Below are positions 46,383-58,500 of a stretch of DNA of 64,000 nucleotides, one piece after another (position 1 is the stretch's first letter; each line of letters begins with the position of its first letter). This DNA is from Hypomesus transpacificus. Its lineage: Eukaryota; Chordata; Actinopteri; Osmeriformes; Osmeridae. Location of the stretch: positions 1,821,998 through 1,885,997 of the forward strand of contig NW_025813938.1 in the NCBI RefSeq assembly GCF_021917145.1, written 5' to 3'. Made by a program: the position numbers and the translations under genes. Below the pieces are notes generated by a model. That model saw nothing but the letters and a program-made list of their open reading frames with translations, was not told where the DNA came from and made no database searches.

Positions 46383-48586
46383 TTAGATGTCCATTTCAAA
46401 CTGTGCATCCTCTCCTATAGGACAAAACACAAGACAACTCATAAACGTCGCGCATCGATACGCTCCCCGCAAACTTCAGATCACAAACCCTGGACAACCC
46501 TTCCCTCTCACCCCCTCCACAAAACCCTGGACAAGCTAAGAAGCAGCTTCAGCCACAGACTCATTCAACCCCGCTGCTCTAAGGAACGATACAGGAAATC
46601 GTTCCTCCCAACCGCAATAAGACTGTTCAACTCATCTACCTCTGTCAGAGCCACCATCACAGAACTGCACTAAACCTGTCTCCTTGCACTGTATTCCATT
46701 GTATTTTATTGTATTCAAATATACTGGCTGCTATGACAACTTAATTTCCCTTCGGGGATGAATAAAGTACTCTATCTATCTATCTTACTATCTAAACAGT
46801 TGCGTTTTTTTCTGAAGGGAACCCGTTAGGAGGGATTCTACCACAGACGTTTATGGAATCCGTACTCTTACCGGCTCCACTCTTGTCAGCAGGTGGGACG
46901 ATGATGTTGTTGTTGACGTTGACGAGTGGTTCTCCCTTCTGGGCCTTGTCCTGGAGGATGAGTTTGGACGGAGGGCTCGTCACCCCTGGAATGTCGGGCA
47001 GGCAGCGAGGCGGGGTCCTGGCCACTGGGGACCTGCGGCACTCCAGGAGAAACTTCCGATCGTAGATGATCCTGGTACCTGAGAGGAGGAGGAGGAGGAG
47101 AGAGAAAAGGGGGGAAGGGGTTGGAGGAGAGTGGGGAAGGGGTGGAGGGGAGAGGTAGAGGAGATGGAAGAGGTGGGTGGAGTAAGTAGGGGGTAGAAGG
47201 ATGGGGTGGAGAGAGGGAGGAGGAAGAGGAGAGTGGAGGAAGATGAGGGTGGAGGAAGATGAGGGTGGAGGAAGAGGAGGGGGGAGGAAGAGGAGGGCGG
47301 AGGAAGAGGAGGGCGGAGGAAGAGGAGGGTGGCACAATCAAAGTATTCTTTGATGAGCAACATGTGAGTTATGTGACGGATGATCTGGAATGTTTGAAGG
47401 AGTCCAAAATAGTATCGACAAGCACAGGCAAACTGTGCTCTCTGAGGGGTCAAATGCACACAGATCCACCACTCAAACACACCTGCTTATCAACCTTGTA
47501 CTCTACTTGGATCATAATTATATTGAGATAGAAAGTTAGAGGTACAAAGTCACGATAGGCCAAATGCAGTATTGCTTTAGAAAGATGAGACATCTCAAGA
47601 CAATCTGTCATGCTGTTCTGGTGTTAATCATCTCAAAATCTATGCTGAGTTGCGTCAACGACTCAGCCACCACCAAGTGGCAGGCGAGGAAGTGGAAGGC
47701 TAAGTCCCATGACTACTGCTTTGAATGATCAGATGACAGATAACATAAATGACGTCGCTGCGGCTCCTTCTATAGATACGTTCTCCGGAGTAGCTTATTC
47801 TTGGTGTAGGTTCACATGTAGCCTATAGGGTAGGTAGCGTACCATTAGTGCGGTCTTTGAATTGCACATACGAGACGGCATTACCATGCACTATTGTCCG
47901 ACATCAAATTGCACACCAGGTACACAAATGTGGCACCAGGTACGACATAATGAAATTCCGTGCTGATAAGGTTGGCCTCCGTGCGGTTTTAAGAAAGTTA
48001 GCATAGCTTCTGCGTCACAAGTCACAACAAGGATTGACCATGTGGCTGGCCTTAGTTGACCACAAGATGACTACTCAAAAGAAAACCTCTATATGTATAC
48101 GATTAATGCTCACCTGCAAACACCAGAGTGAAGGAATTCGCCTCAAACTCAGAAAATCATAAAGGTTTAGAATAATTCTTACAACATGCATTCGCCTAAT
48201 AACATGTCTCAAGCTTTTAAAATCATGGTGGCCATAACATTTTCTGTCAAAGCAGATTTCTGGTTAGCTAGCTAGATAATCTTCTGGCTAACCCTTTGTC
48301 TGCATGACATTTGCTTTAAGCATGTCTGTTGTAATAAAACAACAACATTAACGCAATACATTCCGTAAAACGTCAACACTATTCTTTTGCAACGTGTTAA
48401 CTAGCTAATTGTACAACATTGCTGTGTTTAGGGAACAGATGACAGTTCACCTCCAGGGGTTGTGCTAAACAGCGTTCCTCCGGGAGTTGTGGAGTAATCG
48501 TGGGGCATGTGCTCCGCGTCGTTAATGGTGACTCTCCTTGTTGGAATCGCCTTGCTAGTGGCGTTGTTCTGACAGCCCGTAGACAT
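46383..48586 (-). CDS. eif4ebp2: eIF4E-binding protein 2
   Basis: Translational repressor that binds eIF4E when unphosphorylated and is released by mTORC1 phosphorylation. Three exons on the minus strand: 48586-48451, 47078-46872 and 46414-46383, with phases 1 and 1, giving 124 residues. Visible elements are a RAIP-like motif KAIP (12-15), paired phospho-sites in [16 protein letters not shown] (T34 and T43), the eIF4E-binding motif YDRKFLL (51-57), later sites in [11 protein letters not shown], and the mTOR-signalling TOS motif FEMDI at 120-124. The last exon is only 32 bases and encodes [19 protein letters not shown] and the link to nodal favour 4E-BP2 over 4E-BP1 or 4E-BP3. The insert [12 protein letters not shown] matches the Asn-rich region of 4E-BP2. 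Confidence 0.93.
46420..46795 (+). mobile_element. 5'-truncated LINE 3' end
   Basis: The plus strand encodes a remnant ending [19 protein letters not shown], typical of the C-terminus of L2/RTE-like fish retrotransposon ORF2. It is followed by aatttcccttcggggatgaa, taaag and a (tcta)n tail. It lies in eif4ebp2 intron 2 directly beside the last exon. Confidence 0.75.
47080..47335. repeat. Purine-rich tandem repeat in eif4ebp2 intron 1
   Basis: Units of ggaggaagaggagggyggag directly upstream (minus strand) of exon 2, supplying its polypyrimidine tract. Confidence 0.8.
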
Positions 48587-49220
48587 CTTCAAAACACTGG
48601 ATCGTTTGCTCTGTGATAGACTACGGCTAAATTTGACAACTTGGAGACAGCTAGCTCGCTACTGACTTGCAAACAACAAAGCAGTTTGTTGTTTCTTCGT
48701 CTTTGCTTTTTTGTTCCCTTGCTATTCTCTCATATATACAAATAAATAACTTCCTGTTTCCTAATATGTGCAAATAATAGTATATGATCTAAACTACTCA
48801 CATTCCCACACGCAACCTAAATAACTGGCCAGGGTCTTTTTTAAAGGACCTACCAGCACGTTCTTTCACTCAGGCTCAAGCAAGCACTCACACAAAACAG
48901 GAAAGAGGTGGAAAGAGCTAGCCAGATACATTGCGAATATTTTGCCCCCTATTGGAACCTAATGTTATGACATGTTTGTGAAATTTTGGGTAGACGAAGT
49001 ATTTCCTCCGTCTTAAATTAGGTTTGCAGCAGAGAAGGGTTAGCACGTTGTCTGCTGAACAACACGATATGCCACTTATTCTACAAATGTAGAACGAGAG
49101 GGTTTGTCGTAGCCCATGTTGTGCCATTTTGAACTTGTAGCCTGTTATCTTTTACGACCTTCTATGTAAGCACGTTAAACACACAAACTTGTAGGCTTCC
49201 TTATGAAGACACTCACAAAC
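48587..49220 (-). promoter_or_regulatory. Spacer and promoter region of eif4ebp2
   Basis: About 650 bases between the eif4ebp2 start codon and the nearest ank1 polyadenylation signal. No TATA box or exon is recognisable. Both genes run on the minus strand, so this should contain the eif4ebp2 promoter. Confidence 0.45.
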
Positions 49221-52200
49221 ACAGACATTTCGTTTCTTTATTAATTTTGTAAATGGTTTGAGCTGGTGTACAGGGTAAATTGTCTATAGATGTCTTCGGA
49301 TTTCGTTTGATTAAAAGGCTTGTTGTACATATATTTTTTCTCTCCATAATTGACCTCTTCGTAACAATAAAAAAGCCAAAAAAACAAGATAAAATACCGA
49401 CAAAGACCTTTTTATTCCCAGGATGCAGGCATTACCCATAACTCAAACAGTCTCTTCTATGATGCTAAAAGTACATCCATAACAATAACTATAATCCCGG
49501 TTGACAAGTAAGGGTGCATAGCATTCTAAGTAAATATAGATATTTTCATATATTTCATATATATAGTAATTTATATTAAAAACATTTTCTGTGCATGTGC
49601 GCAGTTGCATTCCTTAGTATTGAGTAATATTCTATTGCGTTAATAAGGTCTTTATCCATTCTAAAGGAGTATACGTGTGTTCACTGGTTTTTGCAACAGT
49701 TTATATTTTTGCATGAACTCGGTTTACCGTTTGTCGACAACTCAGTAGTCCCTCAATGCATGTTTTAGTTTTTTTTCCCCACTGTTACATTTGACGCAGT
49801 CCATACCCTTCCTCCCTCTCCTTGCACTCAAATGGACTCCTCCACTCAAACTGTCACTGTAAGAAAGCCTTAGAACTGGCTCAAATCTGGCGGTTGGGAG
49901 CAAGGATGGATTTGGGGGTCTGTTGTGGTGAGGAAAAACACTCGTCATCTAGAAAGCCTAGCCACCAGAGCTTGTTTGTCTCCAAGAATTGTCTAACCCT
50001 CTGTACCCTTCTGTATCGCCATATCCTGTCTGCTCTTCCTGTGGACCACACCCTCACCTCCCCCCCCACCCCTCTCCTCACACCTGTAATGGATATCCTT
50101 CATAAAGGCCCTCAACCCAGAACCCCTGATCTGATACATTTGTGTGTGTGTCAAGTGTTCGAGGTGTTGCTTGGCTGGTCTAAAGCTCTACAGAGAAAAC
50201 CGTGATGTTGACACCAGGAGGCAAACTAGTCTGCTCCTACCGGCCGTCTGCGTTTCTTCACACTCTGTCAAGACGTTTCAAAACAATGTCCTTAGCTGAG
50301 GCCTCCTGTCTGTCTCTCTCGCTGTACCCCTTACGGATGAACTGATGAACGCACAAATGTATATATAAATATATTCAGATCCTGAGTCCATTTTTGCTCC
50401 AGTGCCAGCTGTGGGAGGTGTCCATACTGCTAGGAAGCAAGATTGATCCGGATGGTGTGAAAATAATTCTGATATGTCGGATGGCACAGTGAGGTGACGC
50501 CATGGTAAACAATGTGTTGCATGAAATATGTCTCAATGTTTTGCTGTCAGGTCATCGCTAGTTCCATAACATTGTCATACAATCACCACTAACAGTATTA
50601 TCTCTCCTCCCCTCTGTATTCTATATCAACTCTGAATCTACCAGCACACACACACACACACATGCACATACACACGTTTTAATTCCTTATTGAACGTGAA
50701 TATGAATATTGTTAAGGCTTTAAAATAATTATGCGTGGACACATTCCTGCCACGCCAGCATTTCTGTGACAACATTCCCTGGATAAGTAGCGAGATGGGA
50801 TGTGGGGCTCCTATGTAGAAGGGGATGGTTTCTATGAAGTAACTTGTTTCCAAACCCCTCAACGACCTCCACAAGCAAACTTATGCTAAGACTGGCACTC
50901 AAACATTCAGATTTGGACCTAAACTACATTGACCAGTGTTTCCGGTCTTAGGTCTCTTTCCTAAAGAAGATCCACTTCCTGGTCTGACATAATTTCTGAT
51001 TTCAAGAGGAGGTAAGTTGCAGCTAATAGCAGAATGGAAGTTTAAGCTTCGAAGAGATCAAATGACGATCTCCACACTTTCCACCCCAAACACACACACA
51101 CACACACACAGACTCAAACATCCCCCTACACAGATGAAACAAATCGACAAAACCCTACTCATGTTATTGCTTTCTTTTTAAACATAGACGTGCCGGAGAG
51201 AGTGCTAAGGGTGGGACGAGGGGGAGAGAGGAGGAGAGGAGGAGGAGACGTTCAGGTGGAGATGTAAGGGATCACAGTTTGTGGGGTCAGTATTACAGTT
51301 TCTCATCACAGTGATTCGTGGCTAGCTTTCTTTGCAACGCTCCAAAGCTACCAGGAGAACACAACCAACAAACACTAAAGCTCAACACGTCCAGGAGAAC
51401 GTAGATGCTCGACCGAGGGAACATCTAGACCAGAGAACACACGTCAGGCTTCTGTAGCTTCTCTCTCGGGCTTCAGACTGTCTACAAGACTAGGGTTCTC
51501 CTGGAGTGGGGAGCTGTCACTGTTCAAGGTCAGAGCTACTATCTTGAGGAGATCCTGCCCCCTGCTGGTGGAGGCCTGAACTGCTACATGCTCATTGAGA
51601 GGAAGAATGGAGGGAGGGGAGGGGCAGGATAGGACACTGGCTGAGGTGATTGGAGGAGGGTGGAGGGGTGGTGGCTAGACTCAATGAAGTGATTGGGGGA
51701 GAGGGGGGTCGGGATAGGAGACTGGCTGAGGTGATTGGAAGAGGGTTGGGGCTAGGCTTCCTTCATCATCTCAACCACACTGCTTCCAGAACCTCCTCCC
51801 CTCAAACACACAGGCTGCATGGGGGAGTGTTAGAGGCTAGGCTATGGGGGGGTCGATGGGGGGGGGGGGGGGCAGCAGAGACGTCCTCCCTAAAACACAA
51901 AGAAGAGTGTGGTTCCTCTGAACCTAAAATGCCCTTGCAGTGACAGGACAGCCGAAGACACGCACTAGACCGACACACAGCTTTCTTCAGACACAGAAAG
52001 GACCGGGTGACAGGCAGGAGGACACGAATGTCGTTTTGTATTCAGACCCAGGCTGATCTCAGGTCACAGGTTGATGTAAAGGGGTCACGTTGAACCATAC
52101 AGGGCACACAGGGAGGGGAGGTATTGTCACATGAAACACAAACTCTCTGAAACTGACTGTCACACAGCGTTTTAGTGCATAATAGTAAAATGTACAACGC

Positions 52201-53877
52201 CAATGTCCTCAGAGGAAGTTTAGGCTGCTGCAGGCTACTGAACGAGAAACTGGAAGAGTCTGGCCAGTGTGGAAGGGAGAGAGAGAGTATCTCGTTGTCT
52301 AGTTCAGAGTATTTTTTATAATCTCCATTTTCCTAAATTTCATACATACGAAACCTACGTTGTTTCTTAAGACAAGGGCCTTCACCCCCCTCCCCTCACC
52401 TCCCCTCACCCCCTTCTCCCCCATTACCCCTTGGTACTGCAGTTAATTAAAAACAGGCCATGCTGCAGCTGTCACTCATGCTAATACATAATACAGGAAG
52501 CACATTTTGGTTGCTAGTTTTTTCTGTTGTCGTTTTTTTTTGTATGTTTCTGTTTGGTTTTTGTTTTATACGAAATCATGCTTCTTGCCTAGTAGTTGTT
52601 GTTTTTCTTTTGTGTGTTTGTGTGAGTGTGTGATTGTTTCTTTTTAAAAAAAAGGTACGAAAACTACAAGTAAATCCTCTTCTCGTCCCACTTTCGCTCG
52701 CCGTCGGTTGCGGTTGTCGTCATGGAGACGGTGTTTGTCGTCGTAGTTGGTTCTTCTCTCTTCTCCTCCTCCTCCTCTTTGTCACGGGGGCTCCTCTCCT
52801 CCGTGTTTACCGGCTACGGGTAGGTCATGTGTCTAAGTAGGGTGGTTTCGGTGAGGGGGTCGAGTCCTGCGGAACGACAGAAACACACAGGCGACGTGAG
52901 ACGCGAAGCCGTCGGAGCAGAGCCACAGGAGAGCACCCTGTAGGCTTAACCTCCACGTCCAGATGGCTGTCCTCCTGTCAGCTTGCCCATGAGCCAGTCA
53001 GCACAGGGAGCCATCACTGCACCAGGTCTACAGTCCTAACAACCGCAACACTGGTGGGGACTGACTTGAAAACGCGCATTTTCTACGTGGAAATGTGCCC
53101 TTCCAACACTTGGGTCGAGACAAGCTCACTGACTTACTTTACTGTACTGTAGCCTGCTGTATGTTAAATACACACGCCCACACACAAGGCAACAATTGAC
53201 AGTTACTGGATTAGCTTTTGTATTTACAAGAGACTGTTTTCTCTAGTCTGAAATGTCAGTAATCTGGTGAATTAATGCCACTGAGTTCTATTTTATAGTA
53301 CTAAGGCAAGGGTCAAGTGCTCCCTCGTTTGGCACCAGACTAAGACACACACACACACCCACACACAGTTGTTCCAAAGTGTCTCCACATTAACAGACAA
53401 CTGGCCTTATGTCTCTGACCTTTGAAACCTTTCTATTAGTGGAACCCTTCTTTAGCCAAACTGGTGAAACACACAACAGACAGAAACCTATGTCCTTTAA
53501 TCAACACCATATCTAACTCTGTACATCCAATAGACTGTCAGTACTAAATACTGTGACCCAGTCAAACAAACCTTATTCCGTTAGATTAAAGTGCAGAGCG
53601 CAGGTGCAAGCCAATCCTGCATTTTTACTGTTGTGCTGCTAGACAGACTACCTAGCTACCACACACACGCTTCCATAGCAGCAATCCACCAAAAAGTACA
53701 GTATTAGTTTAATGCTAATCCACACCAACGCTAACGCCGCAGTGCTAACGCTAGCGGTCGTTAGTACTTAACGGCAGTTACAACCGGGTCTATTTAATCC
53801 AGAGAGGCTGGATTAAACGTGATAGCCCCCCAGGCTCTGGGCCCTACCTGTGGGCCCCGCGGCCAGGTGTTTCTGCC
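49221..53877 (-). other. ank1: Long 3' UTR of ank1
   Basis: Downstream of the sAnk1-type stop codon there is 4.6 kb of minus-strand sequence with no convincing gene. Minus-strand AATAAA signals lie at 49237-49242 and 49411-49416. CA and TG tracts, a G-run near 51860 and AT-rich blocks are present. A 50-codon open frame behind a possible acceptor at 52813 is discussed as a finding. The extent of the UTR is inferred only from the lack of other genes. Confidence 0.5.
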
Positions 53878-53949
53878 TCACTGCTTTACTCTCCGCAGAC
53901 TGGCACATTTCACTATCTGAGCACCCTTCTTCACATCCACAATATCCGG
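53878..53949 (-). CDS. ank1: ank1 alternative terminal exon with obscurin-binding motif
   Basis: A 23-residue terminal exon. It begins PDIVDV and continues KKGAQIVKCASLRRVKQ before TGA. It matches the end of human ankyrin-1/sAnk1 (PDLIEG then RKGAQIVKRASLKRGKQ), the basic segment that binds obscurin and anchors the sarcoplasmic reticulum to myofibrils. The acceptor is CTGACGTAG and phase 0 joins a donor inside the upstream exon at 55527/55526 (GAA/GTGAGC). The frame is not the one giving the longest open reading frame here, so simple ORF calling misses it. Confidence 0.85.
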   Translation of the reverse strand, partial: PDIVDVKKGAQIVKCASLRRVKQ

Positions 53950-53999
53950 CTACGTCAGAGAGGGGTGGAGGGGGAAGCCGGAGGCGGGGTGAATGGGGG

Positions 54000-54410
54000 G
54001 GGAGGGGTGGAAGAGGTGGAGAAGGAGGGGGATAAGGAGGAGGAGGTGGAGGAGGGGGATAAGGAGGAGGAAGAGGAGGAGGGGTAGGTGGAGGAGGAAG
54101 AGGAGGAGGAGGGGGATAAGGAGGAGGAGGGGGAGGTGGAGGGAGACAAAGGAGTGTGTTAGTAGGACATAAACCAGAGAAAGGAGAGAAGAGAAGAGGG
54201 AGGGATGAGGGATGGAGGGAGGTGGAGGGAGGGAGGGATGGAGGGAGGGAGGTGGAGGGATGGAGGGAGAGGTGGAGGGATGGAGGGAGAGGTTGAGGGA
54301 TGGAGGGAGAGGTGGAGGGAGGGAGGTGGAGGGATGGAGGGAGGGCGGTGGAGGGATGGATGGAGGCGGATGAAGGGAGGGATGGAGGGAGGTAGATGAA
54401 AGGGGATGAA
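54000..54410. repeat. Purine-rich tandem repeats (gga-rich)
   Basis: Blocks of gaggaggaggtggaggaggg and gatggagggaggtggaggg lie in the ank1 intron before the last exon. The proline/serine open frames on the minus strand are artefacts. Confidence 0.85.
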
Positions 54411-55418
54411 AGACGACAGAAATAGAAAATAAAAAACGATGGGAAGTGAGAGGAGAAGATCAGGAAAGGAATGGAGACAAGAGGAGAGGATGAGGAGAGA
54501 GACAAGGAGAGACCAGTGTACAGACAGCCAAGACAAGAGGAGAAAAGGAAAGACCAGTGTACAGACAGCCAAGACAAGAGGAGAAAAAGGGGTGGGGGTG
54601 GGGGGGACAGGAGGGGTGGAAAGACACGAAAAAGAGAAAAAGGAAAAAGGAGAGGCATCAGAACCATCGACATGAGAGAGAGACCTGCAGGGTGAAGTGA
54701 TACAGTCACAGTCAGGGTTAATGGACCAAAGAGTTTTAATGGAGACAGGAAAGAGAGACAGTCAATGTTGTCAACAGGGGGGAGGCCAGACTGACCAAAA
54801 CAACAGTTAGTTTAAGTTTAACTGCAAATAAACAGACATTTTACAAGGAACTTCAGGGGACACAGCAGATATGAAACAGTGACTATGGAGGTGAGCATTG
54901 ACAACAGTATTTTGGTGTTGCGGCAGGCTGAGTGGAGATGGAAGCTTCCGAAACAGGAAGTGGAACTGTGGCTTCCTGCTAGGGGCATGCAGGACAGAGA
55001 GGCTGGGCATGGGATGAAGCAGGGATGGGTGAGCCTGGCTGGACAGATTTATGGCTGGCACACACACACACACACACACCTTTCAGCCTGGCTAACCCCT
55101 ACACAATGACCCATGCAGGTTTAGCCCGTTATCACCTGCGGCAGGTGACCTGTCAAAGCTCAGAGCCCTACCCCACAACCCAAGTCCTCCGGTGCAGCAT
55201 TTAAATCACAACAAAGTCGACTCTCTCAGACTCTGGGAGACACAGTAGCCGTCTACACACATGCCCTTAGCAGCGCCCAGACGATCCTGGTCCTCCTCGA
55301 CGCTGATCGCTCTCGTTCTGGGTCGGAGAGGGGGAGAGGGGGGGGGGGGGGTCTTGCCTAGCCAAGGAGCCCAGGTGGCAGGCTGCGGGGGGGAGGGGGG
55401 GGGGAAGCCACCTGCGGG

Positions 55419-55583
55419 TCAGTAGCCCACCTTGCTGCTGTCGCGGCCCAGGATGGCGTAGTTTATGAACTGCTCAGACTCAGCCTCCAGTTCGGTGGAG
55501 TCCAGGACGGAACTGTCGATGCTCACTTCCTGACCGCCCTCCTCCCCAGAGCCCTGGCCTCTACGCACCACCTTACGCACGGT
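55419..55583 (-). CDS. ank1: ank1 penultimate exon with its own alternative C-terminus
   Basis: Encodes TVRKVVRRGQGSGEEGGQE and, if the internal donor at 55526 is not used, reads on through VSIDSSVLDSTELEAESEQF and INYAILGRDSSKVGY to a TGA. This parallels human ANK1, where the reading frame after QEHEE either splices to the obscurin-binding end or continues into another tail. With the donor used, the exon is 55583-55527. The acceptor is TGTGTGCAG after a TG tract. Confidence 0.85.
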   Translation of the reverse strand, partial: TVRKVVRRGQGSGEEGGQEVSIDSSVLDSTELEAESEQFINYAILGRDSSKVGY

Positions 55584-56028
55584 CTGCACACAAACACACA
55601 CACACCACACACCACACACACACCACACACACACAGGGGAGGGGGAGTGGGTGACAGTGGGGAGTGGGGAAGAGACACAGACCGGGGAAAAATAAAATGT
55701 TGACAGAGAAGGCAGAGATGAGAGAGAGATGGAGGAGCAGATGACAGTTGGACAGAGCTTAGGTTCTGTCCCCGCCTCTTTGTGTCTGTCACAATGTCAG
55801 TCAAAGTTCCAACATCGTTTCCCCATTCTGGTCGGGGAAACGCACACACACACAGACAACTCTTAGGAAAACGTCCCATGCCAGAGGAATGTGGTGATGT
55901 CATGATTATCGGTGTAATAATCATACAATGAGTGTCATCATGGTTGAACATGGTAAACAGAGGGAGGGGTGTGTGTGTGGGGGGGGGAACTGGGTCACAG
56001 ACCCCCAGTGCATGCTGGGATTGCTGAC

Positions 56029-56112
56029 CTTCTTGGTGACGATGTTGCCGTGTTCGTCCGTGAACTGCTCCTCGCTCACATGCTCCCCGGGGAGGTCCTC
56101 GGCCTCGTCCCC
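56029..56112 (-). CDS. ank1: ank1 shared C-terminal exon
   Basis: An 84-base, phase 0-0 exon encoding [16 protein letters not shown] then [12 protein letters not shown]. Human ankyrin-1 has [20 protein letters not shown] at this point. It is shared by the large and small forms. The acceptor follows CTCCTTGTTGTTCCAG, with a 15-bp minisatellite starting about 25 bases upstream. Confidence 0.92.
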
Positions 56113-56135
56113 CTGGAACAACAAGGAGCGCTGCA

Positions 56136-56310
56136 TGAGGACACGCCGCGTGAGGACACGCCGCGTGAGGACACGCCGCGTGAGGACACGCCGCGTGAGG
56201 ACACGCCGCGTGAGGACACGCCGCGTGAGGACACGCCGCGTGAGGACACGCCGCGTGAGGACACGCCGCGTGAGGACACGCCGCGTGAGGACACGCCGCG
56301 TGAGGACACG
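56136..56310. repeat. 15-bp CpG-rich minisatellite in an ank1 intron
   Basis: About 11-12 near-perfect copies of gaggacacgccgcgt lie immediately upstream (minus strand) of the acceptor at 56112. Each unit contains two CpG sites. Confidence 0.95.
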
Positions 56311-56709
56311 GGATCCACACGTTATTTAAAGACATCCTGCTAACCCTTACATGTTTTCTTACTGCACCGGCAGACAAATGAAATTAAATGTTTTAAGCGT
56401 ACCCAAGCTCTAGTCAAATATTTTTGCACCATAACTTGATAGGTTATTTTTTGCAGTGTGTGTATGTGCTGCATACAGTATTACCGTACACAGTTAACAC
56501 AATTAAGCTGGTTAACTCTGGGTGTGTCCAGGTTTACCTCGTGAAGAATGGAGTTAGGCTATGGATGGGAGTCAATCTGGGATGGGAGTTAATCTGTGGA
56601 TGGGAGTTAGTCTGTGGATGGGAGTTAGTCTGTGGATGGGAGTTAGTGTGTCTGATCGGCTATGGGAGCAGGGAGGTGGAGAGAGAAACAGGGGAGACAG
56701 TGTGTAGGA

Positions 56710-56866
<157 letters not shown>

Positions 56867-57566
56867 GAGGAATGTGGAACGGTTTAAAATAGATCCCCAA
56901 AGAGACTCCCTGTTTACTACTGTCACCAGCCTCCGTAACCCAGACACCAGAACAGAGAGAGAGGGGAGGGGGAGCAGGGAGAAGGAGAGAGGAAAAGAAA
57001 AGACAGAGAGAGCCAGACAGAAAGATTAATGATCACCACAGACGCAGAGAGAGACAGCGTCATCAGGAAAAGTAATCCAGGGTGAGTTAGCTCTGCCCCA
57101 GCCACAGAGAGAAAGGCTTCATGCTGGTACCGCTACCACCACTAACAACCTGCAGGGCGCTAGCTTGGCTATTTATCAGATCACAAAGAGCCACGAGGTC
57201 CTGAACTGAGCCTGGGACTGGTAGTTGTGTTGAGACCAGCTTTGGGGTTGAGGTCGGTGGGGAGGGGGGTCGATGGAGGAACAGGGAACAACACACAACC
57301 AGCTCAGATGTTCATACGCTCACTGTCAAATCCCGAGAATAGCCAAAAGAGTCCATTCATAGCAGCAAACATATTTATAGAGCAATGCTAGCTGTACTGT
57401 ATACAGTAGCTTTGAAACCGTAGACAGCTGCCGGCTAAATCTGGGCCTGCAGCGTACTTTAAACATACAGTAGACAAGAGTCTTGAAGAAGAACAACTGT
57501 TAATAATTCCAATCTAGGAAACGTTAATGTCTGTAGTTATAACTTAATTCATGACTCCCACACGCT

Positions 57567-57755
<189 letters not shown>

Positions 57756-57758
57756 TAC

Positions 57759-57977
57759 CTTCAGGATGACCCTGCGACGGACCACGCGCGTGGTGACATT
57801 CTCCTCTTCGTCGGCCACGCCCTCGCCCTCGCCCAGCTCGCGGTCCAGCTGCGCGTGCACGTACGTGAGCACGGTGCGCACGGTGCCGCTGGCGATGTGG
57901 ATCACGTTCTGGCAGCTGATGACCAGGAAGGCCAGCAGCACCAGGCTGAAGAGCAGCTCGGTCACCAGGGCCCACAT
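57759..57977 (-). CDS. ank1: Small ankyrin-1 (sAnk1) first exon
   Basis: Alternative first exon inside ank1. It encodes 73 residues starting MWALVTELLFSLVLLAFLVI, a single membrane-spanning segment at about 6-26, followed by SCQNVIHI, LDRELGEGEGVADEEENVTT and RVVRRRVILK. Human sAnk1 begins MWTFVTQLLVTLVLLSFFLV with the same plan. The donor is AAG/GTACCC in phase 0 and joins the exon at 56112. The full small protein would be 143 residues with the obscurin-binding end (73+28+19+23) or 155 with the alternative end. In mammals this form sits in the sarcoplasmic reticulum of striated muscle. The position downstream of the large-form exons agrees with an internal muscle promoter. Confidence 0.93.
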
Positions 57978-58346
57978 CCCCTCAGCTCGCCTCTGTCCCT
58001 CTGCTCGCTACCCCGACGCCACCGGCGTCACACACACGCTCACACACACACACGCGCGCCTCGCAACCCGGGTGACGCCCCCCCCCCCCCACGCTGGTGT
58101 GCAGTAACAGCTGCAGGTCTTCTATCTCTGTCTGCCCGCGTGTTCTGTTTGTTTCTCTGCGTTTCGAGCTCTGTTTTTATCCGCCGGTCGTGGCTGCAGG
58201 TTTTATTCCGTTTGTTTGATCTCTTTCTCTTCTTCTCTCATTCTTCCTCTCCACCTCTCTCTCTCTCTCTCTCTCGGTGGTTGGGTTAGGGGGAATGGAG
58301 GGACCCGGCCTTCACACGCGAGCGGCTGCAACCTTGGAGCCGTCTG

Positions 58347-58424
<78 letters not shown>

Positions 58425-58500
58425 TTCTCTCTCTCAGAGCGGAGCAGTCATGAGAGCTTGTGAGGTGGAGCTATGTTAGCCTGCTAGCTTCACATGTGAA
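57978..58500 (-). promoter_or_regulatory. ank1: Probable internal promoter of sAnk1
   Basis: The region upstream of the sAnk1 start codon. A CAGCTG E-box lies near 58107-58112, consistent with the E-box-dependent muscle promoter known in mammals. CT tracts occur at 58255-58275 and 58352-58437. No clear TATA box is visible. Confidence 0.4.

Noticed and set aside
53957-54709. Long proline/serine-rich open frame reaching the last ank1 exon
   Set aside because: It reads through the purine-rich intron repeat in the wrong frame for the ankyrin motif.
53950-55526. miR-486, expected near sAnk1 from mammals
   Set aside because: I read both strands of this intron and found no match to the mature miR-486 sequence; it may lie elsewhere or outside the window.
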